From Gordonia sp. UBA5067 (GTDB lineage: Bacteria; Actinomycetota; Actinomycetes; Mycobacteriales; Mycobacteriaceae), in contig NZ_DIAX01000042.1 of assembly GCF_002414845.1 (NCBI RefSeq), positions 47,435 through 53,571 of the forward strand: a stretch of 6,137 nt of DNA, read 5' to 3'. Shown piece by piece: positions 1 through 6,066 of this stretch (the stretch's first letter is position 1; each line of letters begins with the position of its first letter). The position numbers and the translations under genes are program-made. The notes under the pieces are model-generated. The model was not told the origin of the DNA, searched no databases, and saw only the letters and a program-made list of their open reading frames with translations.

Positions 1-1352
1 TCCACGACATCGGCAAGAACCTCGTCGACATCATCCTGTCCAACAACGGCTATGAGGTGGTGAACCTGGGCATCAAGCAGCCGATCAACACCATCCTTGA
101 TGCGGCGCGGGACAAGAAGGCCGATGTGATCGGGATGTCTGGACTGCTGGTCAAGTCGACCGTGGTGATGAAGGAGAATCTCGAGGAGCTGAACGCCCGC
201 GACGCAGCGCAGTTCCCGGTACTACTCGGTGGTGCGGCACTGACTCGGGCCTACGTCGAGAACGACCTCACCGAGACCTACGACGGCGAGGTCCACTACG
301 CCCGCGACGCCTTCGAGGGACTGCGCCTGATGGACGACATTATGGCTACCAAGCGGGGGGAGGGGCCCGCGCCGGACAGCCCAGAGGCGCTGGCGGCGGC
401 GGCGAAGACCGCCGAGCGCAAGGAGCGCCACGCTCGGTCCAAGGCGATCGCAGCCAAACGCAAGGCCGCTGAGGTGCCCGTGCTGGTGCCGGGCCGGTCG
501 GATGTGGCCGACGATAACGAGATCCCGGTGCCCCCGTTCTGGGGCAGCCGTATCGTCCGCGGCATTCCCGTCGCCGACTATCTGCAGACGCTCGACGAGC
601 GGGCGCTGTTCCTGGGCCAATGGGGTTTGCGCGGGGCACGCGGCAGCGAGGGCCCGAGCTACGAGGAGCTCGTCGAGACCGAGGGCCGTCCGCGGTTGCG
701 GTACTGGATCGATCGGCTCGCCACCGAGGGGATCTTGGCCCACGCCGCCGTCGTATACGGATACTTCCCCGCAGTGAGCGAGGGTGACACCGTCCACGTC
801 CTCACCGAGCCCGATCCGGCCGCGCCGGTACGTGTCAGCATGGACTTCCCGCGTCAGCAGCGCCCGCGGTTCCTGTGCATCGCCGATTTCCTCGCCTCGC
901 GAGAACGGGCGCAGGCGGCCGGCCGGACCGACGTGCTGCCGATGCAACTGGTGACGATGGGCACCGAGATCGCCGACTTCGCCAACAAGCTGTTCGCGCA
1001 GGACGCCTATCGCGATTACCTCGAAGTTCACGGGATCAGCGTGCAGCTCACCGAGGCACTGGCCGAGTACTGGCACCAGCGGGTGCGCGCCGAGCTCAGG
1101 TTCACCGCGGGCACGATGGCCGCGGAGGACCCCGACGACCCGCAGGGCTTCTTCGACCTCGAGTATCGAGGCGCCCGCTACTCGTTCGGCTACGGCGCCT
1201 GCCCGAACCTGGAGGATCGCGCGCACATCGTCACCCTGCTGGACTCGGCGCGCATCGGGGTCACTCTGTCGGAGGAGTTGCAGCTGCACCCCGAGCAGTC
1301 CACCGACGCTTTCGTCCTGCATCACCCGGAGGCGAAGTACTTCAACACCTGA
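1..1352 (+). CDS. metH: Cobalamin-dependent methionine synthase, C-terminal part (5' end missing)
   Basis: MetH is a cytosolic enzyme that moves the methyl group of 5-methyltetrahydrofolate through cobalamin to homocysteine, giving methionine and tetrahydrofolate. The frame is open from the left edge; the first whole codon (base 3) is His in HDIGKN, the remainder of the DxHxxG cobalamin motif, so this is the lower cobalt ligand. About 449 residues remain. In order they hold the Rossmann-like B12 domain (SGLL near residue 48, GGAA near 75), a Lys/Arg/Ala-rich linker (about residues 115-165), and the AdoMet-binding reactivation domain with RxxxGY (R392, G396, Y397 in partial numbering) followed by GACP. 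The end, HHPEAKYFNT, is typical of the family. The homocysteine, folate and cap domains lie upstream of the window. The 111 bases to the next gene hold no clear terminator. Identity is very secure; it is read from motifs and remembered homologues, not a search. Confidence 0.97.
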   Translation, partial: HDIGKNLVDIILSNNGYEVVNLGIKQPINTILDAARDKKADVIGMSGLLVKSTVVMKENLEELNARDAAQFPVLLGGAALTRAYVENDLTETYDGEVHYARDAFEGLRLMDDIMATKRGEGPAPDSPEALAAAAKTAERKERHARSKAIAAKRKAAEVPVLVPGRSDVADDNEIPVPPFWGSRIVRGIPVADYLQTLDERALFLGQWGLRGARGSEGPSYEELVETEGRPRLRYWIDRLATEGILAHAAVVYGYFPAVSEGDTVHVLTEPDPAAPVRVSMDFPRQQRPRFLCIADFLASRERAQAAGRTDVLPMQLVTMGTEIADFANKLFAQDAYRDYLEVHGISVQLTEALAEYWHQRVRAELRFTAGTMAAEDPDDPQGFFDLEYRGARYSFGYGACPNLEDRAHIVTLLDSARIGVTLSEELQLHPEQSTDAFVLHHPEAKYFNT

Positions 1353-1361
1353 CCGATCGGT
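1352..1361. repeat. 10-base perfect palindrome at the metH stop codon
   Basis: ACCGATCGGT is perfectly self-complementary and begins at the last base of the metH stop codon. It has no loop, no T-tract and no extending flanks, so it is not a usual terminator. It could be a chance palindrome or a small dyad for protein binding. The rest of the gap to base 1463 holds nothing else I can name. Confidence 0.3.
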
Positions 1362-1451
1362 GGGATGAGCTACGGCCGTGGCCCGACCCGGTGTAGCGCG
1401 GCCCACGTGTGAGACGCGTCGCCGGGCGGGGACGGAAGCGGTGCGAGATGG

Positions 1452-1457
1452 GATGAT
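1452..1457 (+). promoter_or_regulatory. Possible -10 box for a leaderless HAD transcript
   Basis: GATGAT fits the weak xANNNT form of the actinobacterial -10 element and ends 6 bases before the GTG start at 1464. No Shine-Dalgarno sequence precedes that start, so a transcript beginning at or near the GTG is plausible. I see no convincing -35 hexamer at the right distance. Inferred from pattern only. Confidence 0.3.
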
Positions 1458-1463
1458 TCGACG

Positions 1464-2147
1464 GTGAGCAGCACACTCCCCGCGGCCATTCTGTGGGACA
1501 TGGACGGCACCTTGATCGATTCCGAGCCGATTTGGGACATCGCGGTGCGGGATCTCGCTGCGCGGCACGGCTATGCGATGACCGCGGAGCTGCGCGAGTC
1601 GACGCTGGGCAACTCGCTGCCCGACGCGATGGCGAAGGTCTATGACGCCGCGGGAATAGCCGTGGACCAGCGCGACGCCGACGCCGATGCGCGTTGGCTC
1701 CTCGACCATGTGAGGGGGCTGTTCGAGGCCGGGCTGCCGTGGCGCCCCGGTGCGCGGGAGGCGCTCGACCTCGTCGCGGACGCCGGAATCGCGATGGTGC
1801 TGGTCACCAACACGGTTCGGGAGCTCACCGAAGTCGCATTGGGAACCATCGGCCGCGCCCGGTTCAGTGCAACGGTGTGCGGGGACGAGGTGCCGATGGG
1901 CAAACCCGCGCCGTTTCCGTACCTGCGGGCCGCCGACACCCTGGGCTACCAGCCGCATGCGTGCCTGGTGGTGGAGGACTCGCCGACGGGGGCGGCGGCG
2001 GCGAGCGCCGCGGGATGCCCCGCGCTGATCGTGCCGTCGGCCGTTGCGGTGCCGGCGTCGCCCGGCCGCGTCTTCCGGGACTCGCTCGTCGGGATCGGGA
2101 TCGAGGAATTGGCCGATTCCTGGCAGTGTGCACTGACGGCCCGGTAA
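1464..2147 (+). CDS. HAD-superfamily phosphatase, beta-phosphoglucomutase-like
   Basis: This is a 227-residue cytosolic phosphohydrolase or phosphomutase of the HAD superfamily, acting through an aspartyl-phosphate intermediate with Mg2+. All four motifs are visible: DMDGT (nucleophile D12, acid/base D14), T115 in VLVTNT, K147 in GKPAP, and E171-D172 in VVEDS. The stretch between motifs I and II, about residues 20-100, is helical and of the right size for a C1 cap, as in the beta-phosphoglucomutase/GPH/DOG-phosphatase group. The length is normal for that group. The GTG at 1464 is chosen because motif I then begins 12 residues in, as usual. The substrate cannot be told. It lies 111 bases after metH and 47 before the dedA-like gene. 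It is not of the HisB-N type, so I would not call it histidinol-phosphatase despite the his genes nearby. Confidence 0.92.
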   Translation: MSSTLPAAILWDMDGTLIDSEPIWDIAVRDLAARHGYAMTAELRESTLGNSLPDAMAKVYDAAGIAVDQRDADADARWLLDHVRGLFEAGLPWRPGAREALDLVADAGIAMVLVTNTVRELTEVALGTIGRARFSATVCGDEVPMGKPAPFPYLRAADTLGYQPHACLVVEDSPTGAAAASAAGCPALIVPSAVAVPASPGRVFRDSLVGIGIEELADSWQCALTAR

Positions 2148-2180
2148 CCCGGCGTTCACCGTCCCGTCGCCCGGCCACGG

Positions 2181-2186
2181 AATAGT
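2181..2186 (+). promoter_or_regulatory. Possible -10 box before the dedA-like gene
   Basis: AATAGT matches xANNNT and ends 8 bases before the GTG at 2195. No purine-rich ribosome binding site is present in the 47-base gap. A weak TTCACC lies 20 bases upstream, too far for a good -35. The inference is a short-leader or leaderless transcript, possibly in addition to read-through from the HAD gene. Confidence 0.3.
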
Positions 2187-2194
2187 CCTTCGGT

Positions 2195-2812
2195 GTGAAC
2201 CCTTTCGACGCAACCGGATTTGTGGGCTCAGCGGGGGTCATCGGGCTGATGGTGCTGTTGTTCGTGGAGACCGGACTGCTCGTCGGGTTTATCTTTCCCG
2301 GTGACTCGGTGCTCTTCACCGCGGGGTTGTTTGCCGCGCAACCGACGCCGTTCGCACCGCTGTGGCTCCTCCTGGTGGCACTTCCGGTGGCTGCGGCGAT
2401 CGGTGACCAATGCGGCTATCTGATCGGCCGCCGGTTCGGTCCGGGCGTGCTGACCGGCCGCCTCATGCACTACATCGGCGAGGACCCGGTCGTGCGGACC
2501 AACGCCTTCTTCGACCGCTACGGCCCGGTGACGGTGATCTTCGCGAGGTTCATCGGCATCGTGCGGACCCTGGTCCCGCTCCTGGCCGGCGTCGCGCGGA
2601 TGGACCGGGCCCGGTTCACCGTGTACTCGGGAATCGGCTCGCTCCTCTGGTGCACGTCCTTGGTGACCCTGGGCTACTTCCTCGGCGGGGTTCCCCTGTT
2701 GCGCGACAACCTGGAGTTGTTGTTCCTGGGATCGGCGCTGACCATCGTCGTGCCGATGGCGCTCACCGTCGTGCGGCGCCGCCGGGCGGGCCGCGTCCAG
2801 GGGTCGGAGTGA
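2195..2812 (+). CDS. DedA-family inner-membrane protein (SNARE-associated/VTT domain)
   Basis: This 205-residue polytopic membrane protein belongs to the DedA family, whose members are linked to lipid (undecaprenyl-phosphate or phospholipid) translocation and membrane homeostasis. Hydrophobic segments lie near residues 12-35, 55-70, 110-132, 140-163 and 173-193, and the C-terminal tail is Arg-rich. Family signatures are FVETG (E25) and FPGDS (D37), then GDxxGYxxGRxxG (residues 70-82) and FARFxxxxRT (R118, R124) followed by AGxxxM. These acidic and arginine residues line up by spacing with the essential E39, D51, R130 and R136 of E. coli YqjA. One oddity is that the Pro usual in the FxRFxPxxR motif is Gly121. 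The GTG start puts the first segment at a normal distance. The transported lipid cannot be assigned from sequence. Confidence 0.93.
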   Translation: MNPFDATGFVGSAGVIGLMVLLFVETGLLVGFIFPGDSVLFTAGLFAAQPTPFAPLWLLLVALPVAAAIGDQCGYLIGRRFGPGVLTGRLMHYIGEDPVVRTNAFFDRYGPVTVIFARFIGIVRTLVPLLAGVARMDRARFTVYSGIGSLLWCTSLVTLGYFLGGVPLLRDNLELLFLGSALTIVVPMALTVVRRRRAGRVQGSE

Positions 2813-2823
2813 GATAGCAGCGT

Positions 2824-2833
2824 TACCGATAGG
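2824..2833 (+). repeat. TACCGATAGG box, copy 1
   Basis: The 10-mer TACCGATAGG lies 12 bases before the ATG of the phytase-like gene. The same 10-mer occurs 13 bases before the hisG ATG (4246-4255). It overlaps the likely -10 element of this gene, so the shared bases are probably promoter sequence, though a common regulator is not excluded. Confidence 0.45.
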
Positions 2834-2835
2834 CT
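2830..2835 (+). promoter_or_regulatory. -10 box (TAGGCT) for the phytase-like gene
   Basis: TAGGCT is a full match to the actinobacterial TANNNT -10 consensus and ends 10 bases before the ATG at 2846. Transcription would begin about 4 bases before the start codon, giving an almost leaderless mRNA. No -35 resembling TTGACA lies 17-18 bases upstream. The box is inside the 33-base gap after the dedA-like gene. Confidence 0.45.
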
Positions 2836-2845
2836 CGGGTCCGAT

Positions 2846-3895
2846 ATGCGATTGCTGAACGCCGGAGCGGTTCTTCTCGTCGGGGCCGGGGCCATGGGTG
2901 TCCCCGCGACCACGGGCATCGGTGTCCCCGTGGCCACGGGCCTGCCGGGTGCGTGCTCGCCGGCGGTGATGGCGGTCGGCTACTCCGATGCCTTGGACAA
3001 GGTCTCGGTCGCCGGCAATCGGGTCGGGGGCCTGTCGGCACTCGCCTATGACGCGGGGACCGGGCGCTACCTTGCGCTGCCCGACCACCTGCCCACTGCG
3101 GCGGTGGTCTGGCCGTTGGCCGGCCTGGACGATTTGCCGGTGGCGCAACCCCGCGTCGCGGGGCCCCCGATCCGGCTGCGCACCGCGGCGGGTGGCCCGG
3201 TGCCGGGGAATGCGGACAATGAGGGCCTCGCTGTGCTGCGCGGCGGTTTACTCGCCATTAGTTCCGAAACCGGCCCCGCGATCAGCATCTTCGATCGAGA
3301 CGGATCCTGGCGAAGCGACGTCACCGTCCCGCCGTGGTTCCGCACCGCGCCGCGGGGGCGCGCGGCACCGAATGCGGGCCTGGAAGGGCTGACGGCGAAT
3401 TCGTCGGGTGACCGGTTGATCGCCGCGATGGAGAAGCCGCTGATCGGCGACGACCCGGGCACGGTGCGGATGCTGGACTATCGGCGCACCGCGGCCGGTG
3501 GGTTCGTTCTCAACCGTGAGCTCCGCTATCGGCCCGCGCCCGGCATGCGAGTCGCCGACATCGCCGCGTACGCATCCGATCGTATGCTCGTGCTCGAGGG
3601 CGCCTATTCGCCCCGGGACGGCAGCAGTACCGTGTTGGCCACGGCAGATGTCGGGCCGCCAACCGGCCATGACCGGGTGCGCAGCCTGGTTCGGCGCCCA
3701 CTCGCCGATCTGGCCGGCTGTCCGGCGATGGGAGCCACGAGCAAGGAGTGGCAGCGCAATCGGCTGCTCGACAACTATGAGGGGATCGCGGTCGTGGCCC
3801 GCGGGGCGGGGTACACGATTCACCTGCTTTCCGACGACAACTACTCACCGCGACAGACGACGCGGTTGCTGACGTTGTGGGCGAGGCTCCCCTAG
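2846..3895 (+). CDS. Secreted esterase-like phytase family protein
   Basis: This 349-residue exported protein resembles the 'esterase-like activity of phytase' family (PF13449 type), predicted beta-propeller proteins mostly of unknown substrate. Family-like blocks are GLSALAYDAGTGRYLAL (from about residue 61), DNEGLAVL with ISSE (about 123-140), GLEGLTANSSGDRL with AAMEKPL (about 177-198), and the C-terminal NYEGIAV...LLSDDNYS...TRLLTLWARLP. The N-terminus is a signal peptide with Arg2, a hydrophobic stretch to about residue 19, then a Gly/Pro/Ala region up to Ala36-Cys37. Cys37 lacks a proper lipobox (LPGAC, Pro at -3). The only other Cys is C292, so a disulfide in the mature protein is an alternative. 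A rare TTA codon is at 3248. Phytase or phosphodiesterase activity is not shown by the sequence. The gene lies between dedA-like and hisE with no evident pathway link. Confidence 0.82.
   Translation: MRLLNAGAVLLVGAGAMGVPATTGIGVPVATGLPGACSPAVMAVGYSDALDKVSVAGNRVGGLSALAYDAGTGRYLALPDHLPTAAVVWPLAGLDDLPVAQPRVAGPPIRLRTAAGGPVPGNADNEGLAVLRGGLLAISSETGPAISIFDRDGSWRSDVTVPPWFRTAPRGRAAPNAGLEGLTANSSGDRLIAAMEKPLIGDDPGTVRMLDYRRTAAGGFVLNRELRYRPAPGMRVADIAAYASDRMLVLEGAYSPRDGSSTVLATADVGPPTGHDRVRSLVRRPLADLAGCPAMGATSKEWQRNRLLDNYEGIAVVARGAGYTIHLLSDDNYSPRQTTRLLTLWARLP
2897..2941 (+). repeat. Two-copy 24-base tandem repeat inside the signal region
   Basis: A 21-base unit (2897-2917) recurs at 2921-2941 with three differences, offset by 24 bases so the frame is kept. 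It encodes GVPATTG and then GVPVATG in the segment between the hydrophobic core of the signal peptide and Cys37. It lengthens the exported leader by eight residues and suggests a small in-frame duplication by replication slippage. Confidence 0.7.
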
Positions 3896-3914
3896 CGCCG
3901 GAGGACGAATCCGA

Positions 3915-3944
3915 TTGGGAACAGCGTGCGCGACATGGGAAGAT
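3915..3944 (+). promoter_or_regulatory. Likely promoter for hisE-hisG
   Basis: TTGGGA (3915-3920) and GAAGAT (3939-3944) are separated by 18 bases and fit a sigma-70-type -35/-10 pair with weak consensus. The -10 ends 8 bases before the GTG at 3953, so the mRNA would have little or no 5' leader. The leader is too short for a classical attenuator or a histidine T-box before hisE. Confidence 0.45.
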
Positions 3945-3952
3945 GGGCAACC

Positions 3953-4216
3953 GTGAAAACCTTCGACGAGTTGTTTGCCGAGTTGGTCGAGAAGGCGGCG
4001 ACCCGCCCGGTCGGCAGTGGCACCGTTGCCGCGCTCGATTCCGGCGTCCACACCCTCGGGAAGAAGATCATCGAGGAGGCCGGCGAAGTGTGGCTCGCGG
4101 CCGAACACGAGTCTGATGAGGCGCTGGGCGAGGAGATCTCCCAGTTGCTGTATTGGCTTCAGGTGATGATGGTCAAACGCGGACTCGGCCTCGGCGACGT
4201 GTACCGACACCTGTGA
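3953..4216 (+). CDS. hisE: Phosphoribosyl-ATP pyrophosphohydrolase
   Basis: HisE catalyses the second step of histidine biosynthesis, hydrolysing phosphoribosyl-ATP to phosphoribosyl-AMP and pyrophosphate in the cytosol. The 87-residue product is a stand-alone HisE of the all-alpha MazG-like fold. The metal/substrate region is visible as [15 protein letters not shown] (residues 37-51; E41, E42, E45) and EEISQLLYW (60-68). The Asp expected in the usual ExxD of the second block is Gln64, which I also recall in M. tuberculosis HisE, so it appears lineage-typical. In-frame starts at 3926 and 3935 exist, but the GTG at 3953 begins the conserved KTFDELF block, and a -10-like element sits inside the longer version. 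It is followed by hisG after 52 bases. HisI is not fused to it and is not in the window. Confidence 0.96.
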   Translation: MKTFDELFAELVEKAATRPVGSGTVAALDSGVHTLGKKIIEEAGEVWLAAEHESDEALGEEISQLLYWLQVMMVKRGLGLGDVYRHL

Positions 4217-4245
4217 CCGCCGATTATGTACTGACGAGCCCCGAC

Positions 4246-4255
4246 TACCGATAGG
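4246..4255 (+). repeat. TACCGATAGG box, copy 2, before hisG
   Basis: This is identical to the 10-mer at 2824-2833 and sits at nearly the same distance from its start codon (13 against 12 bases). The hexamer TAGGAC (4252-4257) within and after it could act as a weak -10 element, giving hisG its own short-leader transcript besides read-through from hisE. The AGGA here is too far from the ATG (about 13 bases) to be a good ribosome binding site. Confidence 0.4.
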
Positions 4256-4268
4256 ACCGCTGAATCTC

Positions 4269-5114
4269 ATGCTGCGTGTGGCAGTACCCAACAAGGGGGC
4301 GCTCTCCGAAGCGGCCGGCACGGTGCTCGCCGAGGCCGGTTACCGCAAGCGTTCGGACTCGAAAGACCTGACAGTCCTCGACACCGCCAACGACGTCGAG
4401 TTCTTCTTCCTCCGACCCAAAGACATTGCGATCTACGTCGGGCAGGGCACTCTCGACCTCGGCATCACCGGTCGAGATCTGGCGGCTGATTCGGGGGCCG
4501 CGGTGGACGAACGGCTGGCGATGGGCTTCGGGTCGTCGACGTTCCGCTACGCTGCACCTGCCGGTCGGGACTGGACTGTCGAAGACCTCGCCGGGAAGCG
4601 AATTGCGACGTCGTATCCGAATCTGGTGCGCGCCGACTTGGCGCAGCGGGGAATCGGGGCCGAGATCATTCGCCTCGATGGCGCAGTGGAGATTTCGATC
4701 CAGCTCGGGGTGGCCGACGCGATAGCCGACGTCGTCGGCTCGGGCCGTACCCTGCGCCAGCATGCGCTGGTGGCGTTTGGTGAGTCGCTCTGCGACTCCG
4801 AAGGGGTGCTGGTCTCCCGCTTGGGTGTGGACCTGGACAAAGCCGCACGCCAGTTCGTGGCCCGCGTGCAGGGCGTTGTCTTCGGCCAGCAATACGTGAT
4901 GATCGACTACGACTGCCCGCGCGATCTCCTGGCCCGGGCGTCCGAGCTCACCCCCGGTCTTGAGTCGCCGACCGTGGCACCGATGGCCGACCCGGATTGG
5001 GTGGCCGTGCGCGCGATGGTTCCGCGGCGCGACCACCAGAACCTCATGGACGAACTGGCCGATCTCGGCGCCAAGGCGATTCTGGCCACCGATATCCGCT
5101 CCTGCCGATTCTGA
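4269..5114 (+). CDS. hisG: ATP phosphoribosyltransferase, long form
   Basis: HisG catalyses the first, committed and feedback-inhibited step of histidine biosynthesis: ATP plus PRPP gives phosphoribosyl-ATP and pyrophosphate. The 281-residue length and architecture are those of the hexameric long form that works without HisZ. It starts with [13 protein letters not shown], has [26 protein letters not shown] (about residues 46-72), and shows the PRPP-binding loop DVVGSGRT at D154-T161. The C-terminal part (about 212-281), ending in IRSCRF, is the ACT-like domain where histidine binds to inhibit the enzyme. The ATG at 4269 matches the usual N-terminus, with no strong ribosome binding site before it. 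It follows hisE by 52 bases and is the last gene before the convergent thioesterase-like gene. Expected regulation is allosteric by histidine, known for the family and inferred here from the intact domain. Confidence 0.97.
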   Translation: MLRVAVPNKGALSEAAGTVLAEAGYRKRSDSKDLTVLDTANDVEFFFLRPKDIAIYVGQGTLDLGITGRDLAADSGAAVDERLAMGFGSSTFRYAAPAGRDWTVEDLAGKRIATSYPNLVRADLAQRGIGAEIIRLDGAVEISIQLGVADAIADVVGSGRTLRQHALVAFGESLCDSEGVLVSRLGVDLDKAARQFVARVQGVVFGQQYVMIDYDCPRDLLARASELTPGLESPTVAPMADPDWVAVRAMVPRRDHQNLMDELADLGAKAILATDIRSCRF

Positions 5115-5138
5115 CGGCGCCGCCGGGTCGGCGCGCCG
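5115..5138. terminator. GC-rich hairpin between convergent genes, possible bidirectional terminator
   Basis: CGGCGC (5115-5120) pairs with GCGCCG (5133-5138). Inside, GCC (5122-5124) pairs with GGC (5130-5132) around a 5-base loop, leaving one bulged C. It fills most of the 28-base gap between the hisG stop and the stop of the - strand gene, so it is placed to end both transcripts. There is no T-tract on either side, so it would be a non-canonical terminator of the kind proposed for GC-rich actinobacteria. Confidence 0.4.
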
Positions 5139-5142
5139 GGGT

Positions 5143-6024
5143 TCAGCGGGAGCTGAGCAGCACGGTCTGAGCCGTGCGGCCGATGAATCCCGCCTCGTCG
5201 TAGAGGTCGGCGAAGGTCGCACCGAATCCGTTCGGTCCGGGACAGAGTTCGGCGTCGATGGCGATCCACGGACCGATGGGGCGCCGCAGCAGGTGCAGCG
5301 TCGTGTCGGTGTTCATCCAGGTCCAGATCCGGGGATCGAGGGCGGTTCCGACGCCATTCGCGACGTCGGCGACAACGGACAGCGAGTCGAGAAAGTCGGT
5401 TGCCTCGTTGGCGACCAGCGCGGCCAGCGGGCGGATCCACACGGCGTCGAGCGACCCGACGCGACCGGGAACGCCGGCCGTTTCGGTGCTCCCGATGAAC
5501 CCGGTGGTACCCCAGTCGACGCCTTGCGCGGAGTCCGACATCACCCCGCGATGGGTCCGCAGGTCAGCGGGCAGCGGTGACATCGGCGGGCGTGGCGCGT
5601 GGGCGATGCCGGCCGAGGACGACCCGTGCAACTGCCACGCCCGGGCCGTGGCGGTGGTGCGATAGGAGCCGTCGGCCCGCTGGACCTGCAGTTCGGCGCC
5701 GATGAGGCTGATCTGGCGGCCAGGACGGAGGACTTCGCCGCGAACCCGGTTGGTGCCCAGGCCGATTGGGCCGAGGATGTCGGTGGAGATTCTGGAGAAT
5801 TCGGCCGGTTGGGGAGAGTTCGTCGCCGCGGTGTGGCGCAGCGTGCGGGTCAGCAGGCCGGTCGGCGGCCCCCCGTGCTGGATGTCCGGTGCCCAGACCG
5901 AGATCACCGAGTCGGACGGCGTGAAGTACTCCCAGCCGTCGGAGTGGTCTCCCGACTCACCCGCCTGCGGGCTCGGCGCGGCGGTCGGGAGATAATAGGG
6001 CTCGCTAGTGATGTGCTGATCCAC
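5143..6024 (-). CDS. Acyl-CoA thioesterase-like protein, double hotdog fold
   Basis: This roughly 293-residue cytosolic protein resembles TesB/4HBT_3-type thioesterases, which hydrolyse acyl-CoA thioesters and carry two hotdog repeats. The first repeat shows QHGGPPTGLLTRTL (H50-G51-G52, about residues 49-62). The second shows WTWMNTDTTLHLLRRP (about 234-249), then WIAIDAE, a Gly-rich turn and LYDEAGFIGRTAQTVLL, the usual C-terminal pattern of the family. The frame is open to 6105, but that start would overlap the divergent trmI start. The GTG at 6024 is preferred because a TATCGT box ends 7 bases upstream and it removes a low-complexity N-terminus. The gene is convergent with hisG. The acyl chain length cannot be told, and catalytic residues are not certain enough to name. 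A PaaI-like or purely acyl-binding role is possible. Confidence 0.8.
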   Translation of the reverse strand: MDQHITSEPYYLPTAAPSPQAGESGDHSDGWEYFTPSDSVISVWAPDIQHGGPPTGLLTRTLRHTAATNSPQPAEFSRISTDILGPIGLGTNRVRGEVLRPGRQISLIGAELQVQRADGSYRTTATARAWQLHGSSSAGIAHAPRPPMSPLPADLRTHRGVMSDSAQGVDWGTTGFIGSTETAGVPGRVGSLDAVWIRPLAALVANEATDFLDSLSVVADVANGVGTALDPRIWTWMNTDTTLHLLRRPIGPWIAIDAELCPGPNGFGATFADLYDEAGFIGRTAQTVLLSSR

Positions 6025-6031
6025 AGCGCCC

Positions 6032-6037
6032 ACGATA
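6032..6037 (-). promoter_or_regulatory. -10 box (TATCGT) for the thioesterase-like gene
   Basis: On the - strand TATCGT fits TANNNT exactly and ends 7 bases before the GTG at 6024, the spacing expected for a leaderless mRNA. A weak TTGGGG lies 20 bases further upstream, longer than ideal. This box is the main argument for the 6024 start over 6105. Confidence 0.45.
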
Positions 6038-6066
6038 TCGACGGCGCGGCCACCCCGCCCCAACCT

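Noticed and set aside
1365..1412. A 15-codon ATG frame in the gap between metH and the HAD gene
   Set aside because: There is no good ribosome binding site, no promoter at the right place and no recognisable peptide, so it is too short to distinguish from chance.
1464..2147. The HAD protein as the missing histidinol-phosphatase of the his genes
   Set aside because: Its motifs and cap are of the beta-phosphoglucomutase type, not HisB-N. Actinobacteria generally use an inositol-monophosphatase-type HisN, and the gene is separated from hisE by two unrelated genes.
2142..2161. A small hairpin (CGGTAAC with GTT-C-ACCG) over the stop codon of the HAD gene, considered as a terminator
   Set aside because: Seven pairs with a bulge, part of it within the coding end, and no T-tract. 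Not strong enough to call.
222..2213. A 663-codon open frame on the - strand opposite metH, the HAD gene and the start of the dedA-like gene
   Set aside because: It is antisense to three well-identified genes; its Arg/Gly/His-rich protein has no recognisable domain, and long stop-free antisense frames are expected from GC-biased third positions.
2228..3148. A 306-codon open frame on the - strand opposite the dedA-like and phytase-like genes
   Set aside because: The protein is rich in Arg, Gln, His and Gly, of low complexity, with no motif, while the + strand genes show clear family signatures.
3926..3952. Longer hisE with nine extra N-terminal residues
   Set aside because: The extra residues do not look conserved and overlap the likely -10 element. 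The HisE core starts at KTFDELF just after the GTG at 3953.
3896..3952. A histidine leader peptide or T-box attenuator before hisE
   Set aside because: The 57-base gap has no run of His codons, no specifier-type structure and no terminator, and the probable transcript has almost no leader.
4245..5222. A 325-codon open frame on the - strand opposite hisG
   Set aside because: It covers an intact, strongly conserved hisG and runs into the end of the thioesterase-like gene. The composition is a codon-bias shadow with no family features.
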